This document shows, piece after piece, positions 10,973-23,999 of a stretch of DNA of 64,000 nucleotides (the stretch's first letter is position 1; each line of letters starts with the position of its first letter). This DNA is from Notospermus geniculatus (taxonomy: Eukaryota; Nemertea; Pilidiophora; Heteronemertea; Lineidae). The position numbers and the translations under genes were made by a program. The notes under the pieces are model-generated. The model was not told the origin of the DNA and did not search any database. It saw nothing but the letters and a program-made list of their open reading frames with translations. The DNA is taken from assembly GCA_002633025.1 (NCBI GenBank), contig NMRB01001552.1, forward strand, positions 76,929-140,928, written 5' to 3'.

Positions 10973-13900
10973 AGAGTGAGTTCCAAGACGAGTAGGCTAC
11001 ATCTTGGTAATCCTGGTGGAGAACCATCGCTTTCCTTAGTTTCTGTAGGGATGCCATACATGTAACGCGAAATTCGATAAAAATACTGAACAATGGTCAG
11101 CTTTTGTTGCAAAATAGTCCGTTAGAAGAAAAATTAACACTCACCTGGACTATAGAAAAAACAAGCTTGTCGTATTCCCATGCCAACCACATCACCGGTC
11201 ACATACAGGCGTGTTCCCCGACTATGTGCAAAGCAAAGTCTCTTGCTTTGGGAATGTAGAAATAACCCGTGATAGGTAACCATAGTAACCACCCCACTAA
11301 GGCTCCGTGATTTCCATATCGGCTATTGATGAGTGGTCAGGTGTCTGTTTCGTAAAATATATTTCTGCGGTCAGGTGTACATGGGTAAGAACGGATTTGA
11401 ACGCTAATCATTTGTGTCATGATAAGGAATACACCTGTGATGAACAATGACCTATTGGTGATTACGACTCAATGATATCGGGTAATTCGCATTGACGACG
11501 TCACTTTCGATTTATGATTATAATTATAATTCGATACAGTCAAAATGAACTCTGGTAGGGAGGCCCAAAAAATGCCGAATTGTTGATTTTGTGGTGAAAG
11601 CACCAAATATGGCACAGATGCTGTTTGGACAAAAAAACCATTTCACTTTAGGACGGGAACCCCGACGAAATCGGCCCCTGATGGCCGCCATCTTGGATTC
11701 CAATAAGGCCGCAATTTTGGAACTTTTTTCCACATATCAATTCTAAGAAAGACAGAAAGATAATTCCAAGACCTACATGTATACCACATTTTCGGGAACG
11801 CCGAATCGAATGGTGCCATCGGAAACGACGTCACATTTCCGACTTATCGGAATTCAAGATGGCCGCCATACTGAACGTTTCGCCGGGTCTGCTACTAATC
11901 CTAAAGAGGGCATATGCAAAGTTTTCTAAACGCACAAAAGAAAATGTTTCATGACTGACTGGCAAATATCGCTTAATTAAATAAGTTAACACTTATGAAA
12001 CGTACATATATGAGGTCGGATGACGTATGGGGCCTCCTCGACGAAACGTCTACGTAAGAAACGTTCACACATACACATGCGGCACATAAACTGAACTTAA
12101 GACTATTTTTCATCGAGAGAAGACCCCCGCATCAGGATCCGGGGAACCTAGGTTGGAGCAGATGTCGTTTCGCCCGCTTTATTGGCATTCCCATTCTGGA
12201 ATGAAGTAGAGAAGTGGTCTCGCCTCAGACCGAAAGACCGTCAACACAGATCGGCAAATTAAGCCATTTCCAATCGGAAGCCCAATATTTGTAATGCCAT
12301 ATAGAATTCCCCATTCGATAACGCGTGATCATGTCCAATATGCCGTCATGGGACTGTTGCTGAGGTTTACTTCACATACGTCGTCTGCACTGAGTGCTAG
12401 CGCTACCACACGCCGCGTCAATGCTTACGTTTTCGTCAAAACACCTTCAGCCATGCCAGCTGCAGCATCGCTGTATGCCCCCTAGGGGCAAGTTGTGCGC
12501 GGAGGGGGCGAGTTGTACTAGAAGCGTAGATTTTGTAATGGGCATTTTTTGTAGTTGGTCTTACTGCCGCTAGGTGACTCCCTGTACGTCGGCAGTCAAA
12601 TAACGCATTTGAGATCCAATACCATGCTCCTTTAAGCCTAACTGGATTCACCCTTCCGAGGTCTACTCAGGCATTACTGTCAATTTTAAGACATCGATCC
12701 CGCATCCATGCTGGGTGAACATGTCATCAGTAGCTATGGATTCCAGTCATCCTTACATGACGAGCAGGGCAGCTAAGTAATGAAGTAGTGTCGAGGCTAA
12801 TAATTAACCCTTTCCTCGCCACCTTGCCTAGCTGGTGTCCTATGCCGATCTCGGGGAATGACACTTGTAATGGAGGTAATCCGTGTCTTACATCCAGCAC
12901 TCATCATTGGTAATAAATATCTCTATTTAATTGCAATGTCGAGTAATCAATGCGAAGGGGGTCAAGATACTTTCGCCGCATCACAAGACATTCATACATG
13001 TACCTCGGCCCTACTGGTTTTGTTGTGGTACGTGTTCTGTTACAAAAAACAGTGCGTTATCATCATCCTGGAATGAGGTTGTGATGAGGCATCTCTATTG
13101 ATTGGCAAACAATTTCTTATGGTTGACTGATGACGTGTTACATCGCATTTGCGTGAAATGAAATCAATATGGCATCTTATACTAGTACATGGAAGAGTCA
13201 CGAGGATATTATAAATAGCATAACACCACAGATACGCAACAACTCAAATTCTTGATAATCCATTAGAACATGATGGTCCGTGGGAATCCGATATGAAGTG
13301 CATTGGGGTGGGAGCTGTGTGACGCCAGTAGGGTAGGACTCGAGAATGAAACCAGAATGGTGTATTTTTGACGAAGACCCACGATTCCTTGGGGTCCAGT
13401 TTATACCAATGAGGAACCCTGCATGACGCAAGGCGGCGCTACCATCGATCCGCGTCATGACGTCACTTCTGTCCCAAAGTCCACATCGCATCGTGGCAAA
13501 ATGTGCGTGCACATTTTTCTACAGGATTTTGTTCCGAAACATTGCCTATGTAATGGGGGACCCCGTGGTGGAATTTTCATCGGTAAAATCTGACAAGACA
13601 TCGACAACTTCGCATTCCATGCACGATGGTTAAGTTTTGACAAAATACACCCAGAGTAATTGGTTGTTTTAGGCCATTAAGAATTTTCTGAAAAAAATTG
13701 GAAAATGGACAGACGGAATAATCGAAAAAGGATTCCCTATGGAACAGAAGAAAACAACTCAGCATGCATTGAAACCAATCTATCGATCTTTATTTACTTG
13801 GCTACATGCAAGTTTCTGATCATGGTGATATCTGTTACGAGCACTTCACGAAGAATGGGTGAAAATCCTCCTTATATCTCAGACCCCTTTACACGTCTCG

Positions 13901-14160
13901 CAACAATGCGTTGCCGCCGAGCCGTGTTGAGTACAAGCCTGTTGTCTAAAAGACGGGTCCCTTTTCAAATCACTACAGGTAAAGGACCGCGAACCTAGGG
14001 AGAAGTTGTAACCGCTGTTATCGCCAAACAGGCAACCTGGAAGAAAGTGGTTAACTTGTCACCAACTTTGGAGTGCAATTTCTGCTCTGAATTTAAAATA
14101 TTTTCACAACAACCATTGCAAAAGTTTTCTAGGTCTAAGTGGATTAGGCCTATCCCTGAA

Positions 14161-14607
14161 CTAGCCATGACGACGCGGATAGTGTATGTATACCGGTATC
14201 AAACGAGTATCCAACCGACGCGGAGAGGGCGCCTTTTTGTCAGGTACACCGACCAGCGACGTCGGAAGATTTAGTCCTGATACACCATTATTTTTTTCCA
14301 AAGCAGACTTAGTTGCCATTCTCAGATCTTGCGTGCGGTTGCCTTGCTTTCCATTAATGTGAGAAAAAGGCTTCTGCGCCGGCGAAAGGTGAGTTGCACT
14401 AATCATACCTGGATTGCTGCTGTCCACAAACCTCCTGCAAGAACCGCAGCAGCTCTGGGCTACCTGTCCACCGTTAAGGTAACAGTTGCCCTTCGTGGAG
14501 GCAGTAATGAAAGCGTTACACTTCTTGCCAGGGTTACCCCAGAGCATGTACGGGTTATCTTCACATCCAGATATCGCTACGCCAGCGCACTTACTGCAGC
14601 TGCAGAA
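14161..14607 (-). CDS. Last exon of the metalloprotease: second CCGSC module
   Basis: Encodes GCEDNPYMLWGNPGKKCN through NCYLNGG and QSCCGSCRRF: six cysteines in the same spacing class as the module in exon 15864-16010 (SCPFGDRATGY to ACCGSC). The strongest acceptor (CTTTCTTCCAG) gives a start at 14607 in phase 0, but the previous exon ends in phase 1. Either a small exon is missing, possibly near the satellite at 14825-15295, or a weaker acceptor (GCGTAG, start 14576) is used. At the other end the frame either splices at GTATGA after 14409 or reads on to a stop at 14161. Confidence 0.7.
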   Translation of the reverse strand, partial: FCSCSKCAGVAISGCEDNPYMLWGNPGKKCNAFITASTKGNCYLNGGQVAQSCCGSCRRFVDSSNPGMISATHLSPAQKPFSHINGKQGNRTQDLRMATKSALEKNNGVSGLNLPTSLVGVPDKKAPSPRRLDTRLIPVYIHYPRRHG

Positions 14608-17600
14608 CTGGAAGAAAGGGGCGGTAATTAAATTTGAGGAGTTGTCTGTTTTACATGCACCATTTGCCACTGATTTTTGCCATGTGTCACTCTAAACTGA
14701 CCGCAACTTCCACAGAGGTTCACCCTACTCCTCACCCCGCTGCTTCTAAACAACCTTTTTTCGCATTCGCGTATTGTGGTGGCGCTGTGTTTCATCAGGC
14801 AAAAAATCTTACCCAGTTGGCAGATGTGACCTGATATCAGACAGGTATTCTTACCCCTAGTTAAAATGTGACCTGATATCAGACAGGCATTCTTACCCCT
14901 AGTTAAAATGTGACCTGATATCAGACAGGTATTCTTACCAGATGTTACTGTGACCTGATATCAGACAGGCATTCTTACCAGTTGTTAAATGTGACCTGAT
15001 CATCAAACTGGCATTATTACAGTTGTTAAATGTGACCTGATATCAGACAGACATTATTCACTTACTTGTTGTTAAAAGCGACCAGATATCAGACATGCAT
15101 TCTTACCGGCTGTCAAATGTGGCCTGATATCAGGCAGACATTCTAAGTAGTTATTAATGTGACCTGATATCAGACAGGTGTTCTTAACAGTAGTTAAAAG
15201 CGACCTGACATCAGACAGGCAAAAAAGGTCTACCCAGTTGTTGAATATGACCTGAAAATTTTCTTACCCAGTTGTTCCAAGCAGTCTGACAGGCACTTCT
15301 GGAGAGGGAGGAGCAGAATGCCTCATGGTCGCCGTACTCACAGCCTAAAAGGTGAAAACAGCAATCGTGGAGAATAGGAGCAGTCAGCCGCGCATATTGC
15401 TAACAGATGGCAGCAAAGTCTTAGCGGACCAAATGTACAGGAAATCTATTATGATCGCTGCTCGATCGATAATGACTGGGTCCGCTGGATGCATTGAATT
15501 GGGCCCTAGTGACACCTAGTGGTCAACTCGCTGACAGCTCCTATTGCATGAGCAGGCGATTGACACCGCCATTTGCTGAGGCCACAGCGATCATGTACAG
15601 TGATTCATCACTAAGATGGGTGGAGAGGTACGAATCAAGCCTATAGTAATGCTTTTTCTCTGCCACTTTTTCTGCCGAACCGTACTCGGTCCGGACTCCG
15701 CTCGGATGATTTTTGGCTGTGTAAACGCGGCTTATGATAGGTCAGTTTGATATCACCCACTGGCGCAGTTCGGTCATATGCACGGTGTTATTTCCTGAGA
15801 TTAGCGGGATTTCAATGAAGCGATAAGGAACCTTGAAGACATTGGATCGATTAGAAAACTTACCGGGCTTGTTTTGCTTGATTTTCTTGCAGCTGCCGCA
15901 GCATGCCTGACGGATATCAAGCTGGTAGCATTTGTGTGGTTCACGCTGGATCAAGGTGGAACACTGTTGGCCCTTATAGCCAGTCGCACGGTCGCCAAAA
16001 GGACAGGACTCTGTTGAAAACACGTCAAACTATGGCCGTACAATGAATATAACAATGCATTCCGATCGAATCCGATTGTGGTTCAAAAATCTTGCGTGTA
16101 AACGCTACCCAGTGCGGTCCAATGTGGATTTTTGACCACACTGGACCAAATACGACTCGTCTAAACGCAAATGACACCCGATGCGGTCGATCGGATCCAA
16201 TCTGATCGAATCTGAATGTGTTTTTTTGGCTTGTCGTCTAAACGGCCATATTACAATAGACTGAGGGAGAGCGGCGACTTGACAACGAGCGAGACACAGA
16301 GAAACAGTGAGTCTGTTTCCCAGTGTGTTCCAAACAATCGGAGTCACACAGAAAAATGGCCGCACTCAAAAACATTACACGTGACGTTGCGATGAAGGGT
16401 GTAGTGTAGGTACCCCCCCCCCCTCAACAGGGTACAAATTAGCGCCACCTGACTGCTAGGCTTTAGCCTACAGGTAGGCCTGGCGTATCATGCTCCAACC
16501 GAGGCTGCCGACCGGACCCGGAATTCGAACCTCAATCATTGCTGTATTTGTCTGTTTTTCTCTGCGTACAGTGTCCTCATTCTAGTACTTACCATCCATA
16601 GATGGAGCCCGCGAATCATACACGCAACTTCCTTCCTGACACCACTGGAACATAAATTTTGAGTGGATGTGTGTGTTTAGTGTATACTAGCATATTGACC
16701 CGTGGCGAGCATTTTTTGTGGGAGGGTGTTTGTCCTTGAAAGTTGAATATCCTGTGGTAGAGGGTCTTGTTGCTTTATTGATGAGTGTGTTTGGAGAGGG
16801 GTAGTTTCATGGCTAGGAATCCATTTGTTGATCGTTTACTGCCAATGAGGAGCAGTTTTGACTTTCTGGGCAGCAACATCACGTCTGGTTTATTACACCT
16901 ATTGTAGATGGCAGCACAGGTTACCACACTGCCGATTTTGTCTTTTTTCATGAAAATCAGCACTTCTTTTAAAACCAAAATACCGTAAGGGCACTCTCCT
17001 CCTATTGTACTGTACACACAGGCCGCTCTTCGTAGGATTCAAGCCCTAACTAAGGAGGAGATCGGGCACAAAGTCCGGTCCACCCGAACTGTGTACAGTC
17101 AGCAAGGTATAGCAGTTAACAGGTCAACTCACGTTGGTTGGTGGTTACCATGAAGTATTAAACGGTGACATTTCATGATTCCCAGAACATACTAGGGTAC
17201 ACAAATTGATCTGGAAGCTTCTGAGGACCTATGTAATCTAATGGAAGGTGATGTGATGCTGAGTTCGCTTCCAGCCGAGTTCTCCCGCATCTGTCCGCAA
17301 CGGCTTTCGAGCGAAGAGTTGAATGGTTTACCAACCTTCTTATTTCCACAAGACGTGCCCCTGGCGGCAAGTCTTCCCGTCGAACAAGATGTAGCCTGTG
17401 CGTTGCTAACGCAGCTCAAACCGCGACAGATGTCCGCCAATTCTTGCTTCTAAAAAGAGGAGCCCCAAAATGAAAATAAATGGCAGGGTCAGGTGAGTCT
17501 GTGAAACTGCAGACGGTCAGCGAATTCTATCAAGCAAGGATACAGAGAAACGTTTTTGACGCACACGGACGCGGAAGATTAGGAGCGCTGACGGAACTTC

Positions 17601-20600
17601 GCGAATGAAGCGATCACAATGAAGGGAGGTTAAATACATTTCCTAAGTTAATTCAAGTCAGTTAGTTAGTTACTAATTGTATTATTGCTGTTATGTTAAT
17701 GCTCCAGTCTTTCTTCAATTTGTAATATTTCTCATTTTACCTGATGAGGGCTAGCAGGATGCTGCCGAAAACGTTTGTACCGTGTATATAGTGTAATATA
17801 TAGATATGAATATCACATTTTGGATTTGCTCGTTTCTTTGGTTCTATAAATGTACCTCGCTACCAAAACTCTAATTCAAGTCAGGCTCCCAATTCTTCTC
17901 TATGGAAAATTGAGCCCCAATCAAAATGGAATTCATGCTGCAATTATTGCAAGGCGCCTATCGGCAGTTAGTTATAACTTATAACCCACACTTTTCCATT
18001 GACTAAACCGCCGATAGGCACCGAAAGCACTATCGGACTTTCTGTGCCGTCGGCCCAGATCGCCACCGAGCAAAATCGGTCGTTGACGCAAGGTGTGCTG
18101 AACAGCGATGCGTGGAATCTTCTCGCCAGCGATGTAATGCCCAATATCAAACAATACCAAAACCGATATCGCCTATAGTCTGCGGTTGCTGGCGAGAAGT
18201 TCGGTGGCGATGAGACCGCTTGCGATATCGCCTGGTGTGCTGCTGGCTTTAGTAATCAATTTAAGCCAACGGGGTCTACTTTACTTACAAAAGGGCAGGG
18301 GAATGACGTTTCTCCCTGTTCCTTTTTGCACTGTCCCACCGCATCTAACAGTTGGCCAGGCATTTCTTCACTCGGTCTTTCCCAGTTTGGCAAACTGGTC
18401 GCCCTGCTCGTCAAACAGTTGCTGAAGAAGGTGAAGTTAGATCTTGACCGTTTCCGCAGATCTACATATAGATTATGTACTATGATGTACATTTAGGCCT
18501 ACTCATCATCGAGATTGTTATGAATTGTTCATCAGATATTGGTTTGAATAAAAGACTTTTACTCAGCAAGAAGCTAGGAAATCTGTCTAAAATCTTGAAG
18601 AGAATTTGTCAAGCTTTGCCGGAGATCCCGAGGGAATCATTGTGTTATTTAGTTTGGGGTACGGACTGACAGGGATGGTGGCCACTGACAACCATCGCTG
18701 GCTAGACTTAATGATGATGATTTTGGTGGATATCACCACGAAAGTTTACTTACTTGGATCCCAAGGAAAGAATGTACGTTCTGATTTGATTGATGGAACA
18801 GCTTGAAAACAAGTAAGGGTTTCGATAGTTGTTTGGGCCCACGGAGTTCGATGTAGAGGGAGCCATGATATACTTATCCTCCGCCGGGCAGCTGCTTGCC
18901 GTTTTCGAACCGTCGTGGTCTGCAGCCCCAAGACTGAAAGGAAAGATATGAAGGGATGCAGCAAAAATTCATAATAATAGCGCTTATATATTCAGACCAC
19001 ATTCAAATACGAACATATACCGTATAATAATTTGTAAGCGCATGCTCAACTTAAAGCTCGAAACTGTGCCAGATTTTTGTGTTTTACCGAAGAATGATGA
19101 AACACCCGAAATGTAATGATGCTTACAAGCGGTGAGATCAGGAACCTATCTACATGTATCACTGCACAGGACTGTGAGTTAATATACACGTAAGTCTGAC
19201 GTCATCAGTATACAGTTTTCGCAAAGCCCACGAAATGCCAACGCGAACGTCTATATGCTTTTGTTCGGCGCTCTCTTCGTGGCATCGAACAATGGGTTTG
19301 GCGTTCGCGTGGCGTTTCGGGGGCTTCGCGAAAACTCCCTATTATTACTATTCCTGCATGGGCCTTCATTTCGGATAAAAAATTCTCTCGCGGCAGTGTT
19401 CAGTTTTCCAAAGACTGTCATGGCCCAGCACAAAGAAAAGATTTCGCCTGACTCCACCAGACGATTCTCATTGAAATATAAAGAACTTCATAAAGAACAT
19501 CAGGACATCTCCCATGAAAAAAGAACCTAGGCATTTGGCAGCACCTACCTGTGCCCGAGTTCATGAGCTGCTACGCCCTCCGAAGTGAACTTCGCCATGT
19601 CCTCAACCACAGAATATGCACTCGGTCTGCATACGGCTTTGACGGTAGCTATGCCTATAAAGTAATTTCATGTTTATTAATATCTAATGAAGGTGTGACA
19701 TCTGCCAGTTTTCCCACATGTCGATGTTCCCCTTATTATTGTTTTGGAAACGCGGGCAGATAGATCGACACGTTTCTCTTTGTGTCCCCTGTAGTCAAGT
19801 CGCAGCTATTTCGTCAGACATAAGTAAGGAAACACTCACAGATGGGGAACATTCAAAAACGTTACACCAGGCGTCCGTACCCAAGAGCGTTATCGCCGGT
19901 TGTTTTGGACCTTGGGAAATTCATCTTGACAGTCTGAATTGTTTGATGTCCACAAATTTCCAATTTTTTTTTATTTATGTTGTGTAGATCTACAAGAAAG
20001 GTACCTGCTCAATCCGGTTTTCAAACGACCCGATCTCGACCAATACCTACCTGCTGTATCGGGTTTCGCCTGGCCCCCTTTGACCGAGTATAAATTCTTC
20101 CTGAAAAATAATACATCATTGCATTGAATAAGCTTCGGTCAAATATCGTGTCACCGTACGTCCTTCGTGCGCTGGGAGGCCCTGGTACCATCACAGGCGC
20201 GGAGGGGGGCACTCTTTTTTACAACATTAAATATTTGAAATTGACTGTCAATTTTGAAGCTGACGTTCCTTGCTTCCTCGACCCGCTCCTGCATCAATTG
20301 GAACTGCAGACTACCATACCCTAAATTTGTACTTGCTGCTGCATAGTGACTGCGCAGGGCCGTATTTAGCTATTAGGTCCGGGGGGGGGGGTAGAAGATT
20401 TTTTGCCGTTTTTTGCCCAAAATCCGCATGAAAATCACGTTTTTTATTGGCTCTGGGGGCAACTGCCCCTGCCACCTCTAAATACTGCCCTGCTGAATGT
20501 TTGGACATGTGTACGTTACCTGGTGAATGCCATGACGTGGTCACTCTTCCGAAGGAATCCGCGACTTTTGTCCCAATCCTTCAAGGCATTTAGAGTAAAA

Positions 20601-23600
20601 TCAGCGTTGATCCAGTTCGGATCAGAGATCCCCGGGTTTCTGACGCTGCTATACTCTGTGAAGGACTGGCTACGTGACTGAAAGTGATTGAAAGATGTTT
20701 GGTTACGGTATTTGGCGAATATAAGGCCGACAGGTGAAATATCTCGATGCTTTAAGTTGATGTATTTCAACCCACCTCGATAACGTGCAGACCGGTTGCC
20801 CTGACATAGATTGCAAACTCGGACATCTTTATATTTGAGTAACGGATATCCACCTGAAAAGAAAAAGATTAAAGAGATTGTCTCGCCTTAAGAACTAAAG
20901 TTTAAAATTTAATCTTATGGTGAAGACAGGATACGTATCTTTTTCCTTGACCAAACTTGAAAGTTGGTTCCAGTGTTTTCGGCCAAAGGCCCTGTCGTTA
21001 TAACCTCGACTTGACATAACGTTTTTCTTACTCACCCCATTGATGACATGTGCAAAATACCGTCTCATGTTTCGCAGTGCTGTAGTTTGGTCACCTCTTG
21101 CTTCAGTGTTGTAGCTAAAGAGCAAGAGTTAGTATTTACCAGTACTTAGATTTTATAAAGATGGTGAAAAAATTATCTTCGTGGCTAACGCTGTCAATAA
21201 CCTCTCGAGTATGAACTAACCCGTACCGACATGTACGTACATGTAGTTACAGAATATGATGAAGAAATTTCAGAAAAGCTTCCTGCCAAATCTCTTTCTA
21301 GAATTATTAAAGCATTATTAAAAATTAAGGTGATACATGTACTTACTGATTAAAAACGGTGTAGTCTAGGACGATGTAGATTTCAACTCCAAGGTTCTGG
21401 GAACTCCTCTTTTCCAAGGACACTGAAGGAAAGATTAAGGACTATGACTTTGTGTAGGCCTACCATAGGTAAAAAGATGAGTGTATAAAACGGAGGTAGG
21501 CTACTTCCCTGTGAATGGGTCCAGGATTCATAAAGTAGACGTATTTTGAAAGGAACTCATGGTTAGACAACTGTGTACACATTGAAAGGTACGTACTACA
21601 TTGTGAACGTAAGCAAGCCAGAAAGTATGGGAATCACTTCTCTCATTGAGATAAATTTAATGTTGTGTTACGGTAGGAAAATATCGGTTACACTTGAGAT
21701 GGAATCGTCTAAGCCAAAAAGTTTTGTTTTTGAAAACAATATTGACAATGATTGTGCTCATTTGGTAACAAATTTGTTGACATTGTGTTCGTAGACGTAC
21801 CTCCACCACCTGGGAATCGGGATTCAGTTGGAAGATCAAAGCGTTTCAGTAGTTTGTGCTTGTTATTCTCCCCGTTCAGGTCACGTCTGTGGTCGGCCTC
21901 CAGAACTGAAAAAGTAGAGTCCACACATGTTTTGTAAAGCCCGGCAACATACATGTACGACCGAATGGAATGCGGACTTTACACAAGGCCTACCACGAAG
22001 AGGAAGAATTCAGCGATTTACACCTACCGTCGAATCGTTTCTCCGCGGTCTCTGGTGCTTCAATAATGAAAGCCTGGTTGTCGTGGACGAAGGAGCCACT
22101 CTGTAAATCGAATATGTCGTCATCGGGTAAGAAAACTCGACGTCATGAGGTAACAAGGTTTGATTGGTCAATCAATATGAATCTACACATTGATTGGCTG
22201 GTGCAAAGTTCACGGACATTGTCATGTTGTCTTGAGCTCTACGATTACTGTATGCCCTGATGTCCGCTGTACCCGGAAAAAATATCGCATACATTTCTGA
22301 ATACGCTCGATAAAGGCCTACAAATGGCAAGAAAATGACATCAACTGAAGAATAAATCGGTCCGAAGAGGGATGAAATTTAAGTGGTATTCGATGCTCTC
22401 CTGCTTATAGAACCAGTCTTACCAGTGATCTGCTGAAAATTCCTGGTGCTTGCTCCACGGACGTAACCAACAAGGATCCCTTATTGCCATCGACATTATA
22501 GAAGGCGTCTTCATCATCCTATTAAGTACGAAATTTTTGACATCAGTGTTTTTTTCACTCTTTTTATCATTAGTTGTTTATGTGAAGATGCACCATAACT
22601 CTCTTGGTCTTACATGATATGCTGAAAGACGCACTGGCAGCAGGGACATTTGTGGTACCAACCATCTCTTACATGTAACACATTACGTCATGGAAATGAA
22701 GTCATATTTCGTATTTCGTAACTTCGTGTTTCGTCATATTTGCGAAACCTCACTATTACCCTCATTGGCATAATCGCCATTTAATGCCAAATCATGAGTT
22801 CTACAAATACTTTTACTTTTAGAAACTCACCTCTCCCAGATCGACGTCCTTGATCCCAGTATCCGTTTCAACGGAAATCGGTATTTTATCGCCTCTGCGC
22901 AGGCGTAGCCGCATATCGTCGCCGTCTTCGCGGCGGACCAGAACTTCGAGTTGATCTGGATGACGCTGTGTCGTCTCACCGCTTTCGTCAATGACATCGA
23001 CAGCACGTTTGGTGTCCAGGACTTGTTGTCTATCATTGGATATACTGAATGCTGCGACAAATTTAAATCACAGCATGTAAATGAAATGGTCCATGGACCA
23101 TGTGCCCACTCGTTGACATAGTGTAATGACAGAGAGAGAGGATGAGCGAACATCTGGGGCAAGTCATTCCCAAGTTGCAGGACTTGTTTTTGGCCACCTG
23201 GAGCCAAGCTAAGAATCGAATCGGACCGAAACTTGGTTAGAGTTAATGTCCCAGAAGAACAGATGACCTGCATGTTCAAGTGTAGGCCTAGGCCTAGGCC
23301 TAGGCATTTGAACTGCATTGCCATCAAAATACCGGTACCANAAATCACAGCATGTAAAAAATCAGTTTCTTGATTGAGATTCATAGGGTTGGCAATTTGA
23401 AATATTGCTTTAGTTCGGTTACTTGGAATTAACCTCCCCGGCGGTTGAAATAGAAGAGACAACTACAGTACTCTTCTTCACAATATCAACAACGCCAACC
23501 TTTTCGAAAAGACAAACTTTTGTATTCAAACGAGAAAGCTTTGTTCAAGGGGCATTCGTCAAGAACTTAAGTCTAAGTAGGCCTACACGGCCCACCTATT

Positions 23601-23999
23601 GTGTCAAACAACACACGGCCCATCTATTGTATCAAACAATAGATACACGCACTACTAAGTGCACCACTTAAGTTCTTTTATATGGAGCAAGGAGTGCAGA
23701 CTTTACATTTTGGAGGACTGGTAGGCCTATGCAATTCCCTGCTGCGATAGCTTTGTCATCGCCATAAAAAAGTTAGTTTGCGCCGGGAAGAAAAATACCG
23801 TTTCCGCGGAAAAAAGGTTTCCTTCTCGGAACAACGTTTCACCTCTGGCCAAGACTACTTGAGTCTGTGGAGAAGGGCCTCGGGAATTTACAGAAATGTC
23901 CCATGTATGGACGATTGGGAAAATTCAAGAAGATATGAAGATCTCACCGGTTACTGACGCAAGGCCCAAAAGGACCATCACAACTCGTAGGCACATCAT
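14161..23999 (-). CDS. Secreted ADAMTS-like metalloprotease (reprolysin family)
   Basis: Rebuilt by hand from splice sites and codon phase. Minus-strand coding exons: 23948-23999, 22831-23051, 22028-22100, 21801-21905, 21347-21422, 21036-21114, 20776-20853, 20520-20677, 20051-20100, 19549-19654, 18754-18933, 18289-18421, 17336-17449, 16593-16644, 15864-16010, then a last exon within 14161-14607. All joins through exon 15 keep phase (541 codons). Order: signal peptide MMCLRVVMVLLGLASVT; prodomain (HPDQLEVLVRREDG, FVHDNQAFIIE); basic KR sites; catalytic domain from GVEIYIVLDY, with RRYFAHVING, zinc site HELGHSLGAADHDG from residue 328 and Met-turn YIMAPS; disintegrin-like/Cys-rich part (NCLTS, MPGQLLDA, ICRGLSC, SCGNKKWCQEGSC); then CCGSC six-Cys modules. 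No thrombospondin type 1 repeat was found. An intron splits the zinc motif after HELGH. A possible polyA signal is at 13789-13794. Likely extracellular proteolysis; substrate unknown. Confidence 0.9.
14825..15295. repeat. 41-bp tandem repeat (GTGACCTGATATCAGACAGG)
   Basis: About ten to eleven degenerate units of roughly 41 bp, each with the dyad CCTGATATCAGACAGG followed by a CATTCTTACC and GTTGTTAAAT tail. The first three units are the most alike and the array decays to the right. It lies in the last intron of the metalloprotease gene. Spacers are not unique, so it is not a CRISPR. Confidence 0.85.
17948..18250. repeat. TATCGG-dyad repeat copy in an intron
   Basis: GGCGCCTATCGGCAGTTAGT and GCCGATAGGCACCGAAAGCA match the element at 8155-8650, followed by a shared tract (TTCTCGCCAGCGATGTAATG, CCAATATCAAACAA). 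Inserted in the metalloprotease intron between exons 18289-18421 and 17336-17449. Confidence 0.6.
19207..19345. repeat. GGGAGTTTTCGC MITE copy
   Basis: The right end TTTCGGGGGCTTCGCGAAAA then CTCCCTATT pairs with a left arm of AGTTTTCGCAAAGCCC type. The core GTTCGGCGCTCTCTTCGTGG is shared with copies at 42988-43123 and 56563-56698. Partial copies lie near 25378-25424, 42190-42243 and 55765-55818. It sits in a metalloprotease intron. Confidence 0.75.

Larger units (their letters stand above)
9401..14160. other. Intergenic and 3' flank of the metalloprotease gene
   Basis: Holds hairpin elements at 10389-10604 and 10857-10972, and a copy of the repeat ATTTGACTGCCGACGT/TTAAAGGAGCATGG type near 12550-12640 that recurs at 41750-41825 and 55325-55400. 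AATAAA on the minus strand at 13789-13794 is a plausible polyA signal for the metalloprotease gene. A 60-codon minus frame at 10009-10191 with a fair Kozak context is the only protein-like ORF; it shows no family. Confidence 0.5.

Noticed and set aside
14825-15295. CRISPR-like array
   Set aside because: Units are contiguous degenerate tandem repeats without unique spacers, in a eukaryotic intron. The same applies to 38423-38646 and 60430-60780.
22827-23462. 211-codon minus frame overlapping metalloprotease exon 2
   Set aside because: It is in a different frame from the prodomain (HPDQLEVLVRREDG) that fits splice phases on both sides, and it includes an N.
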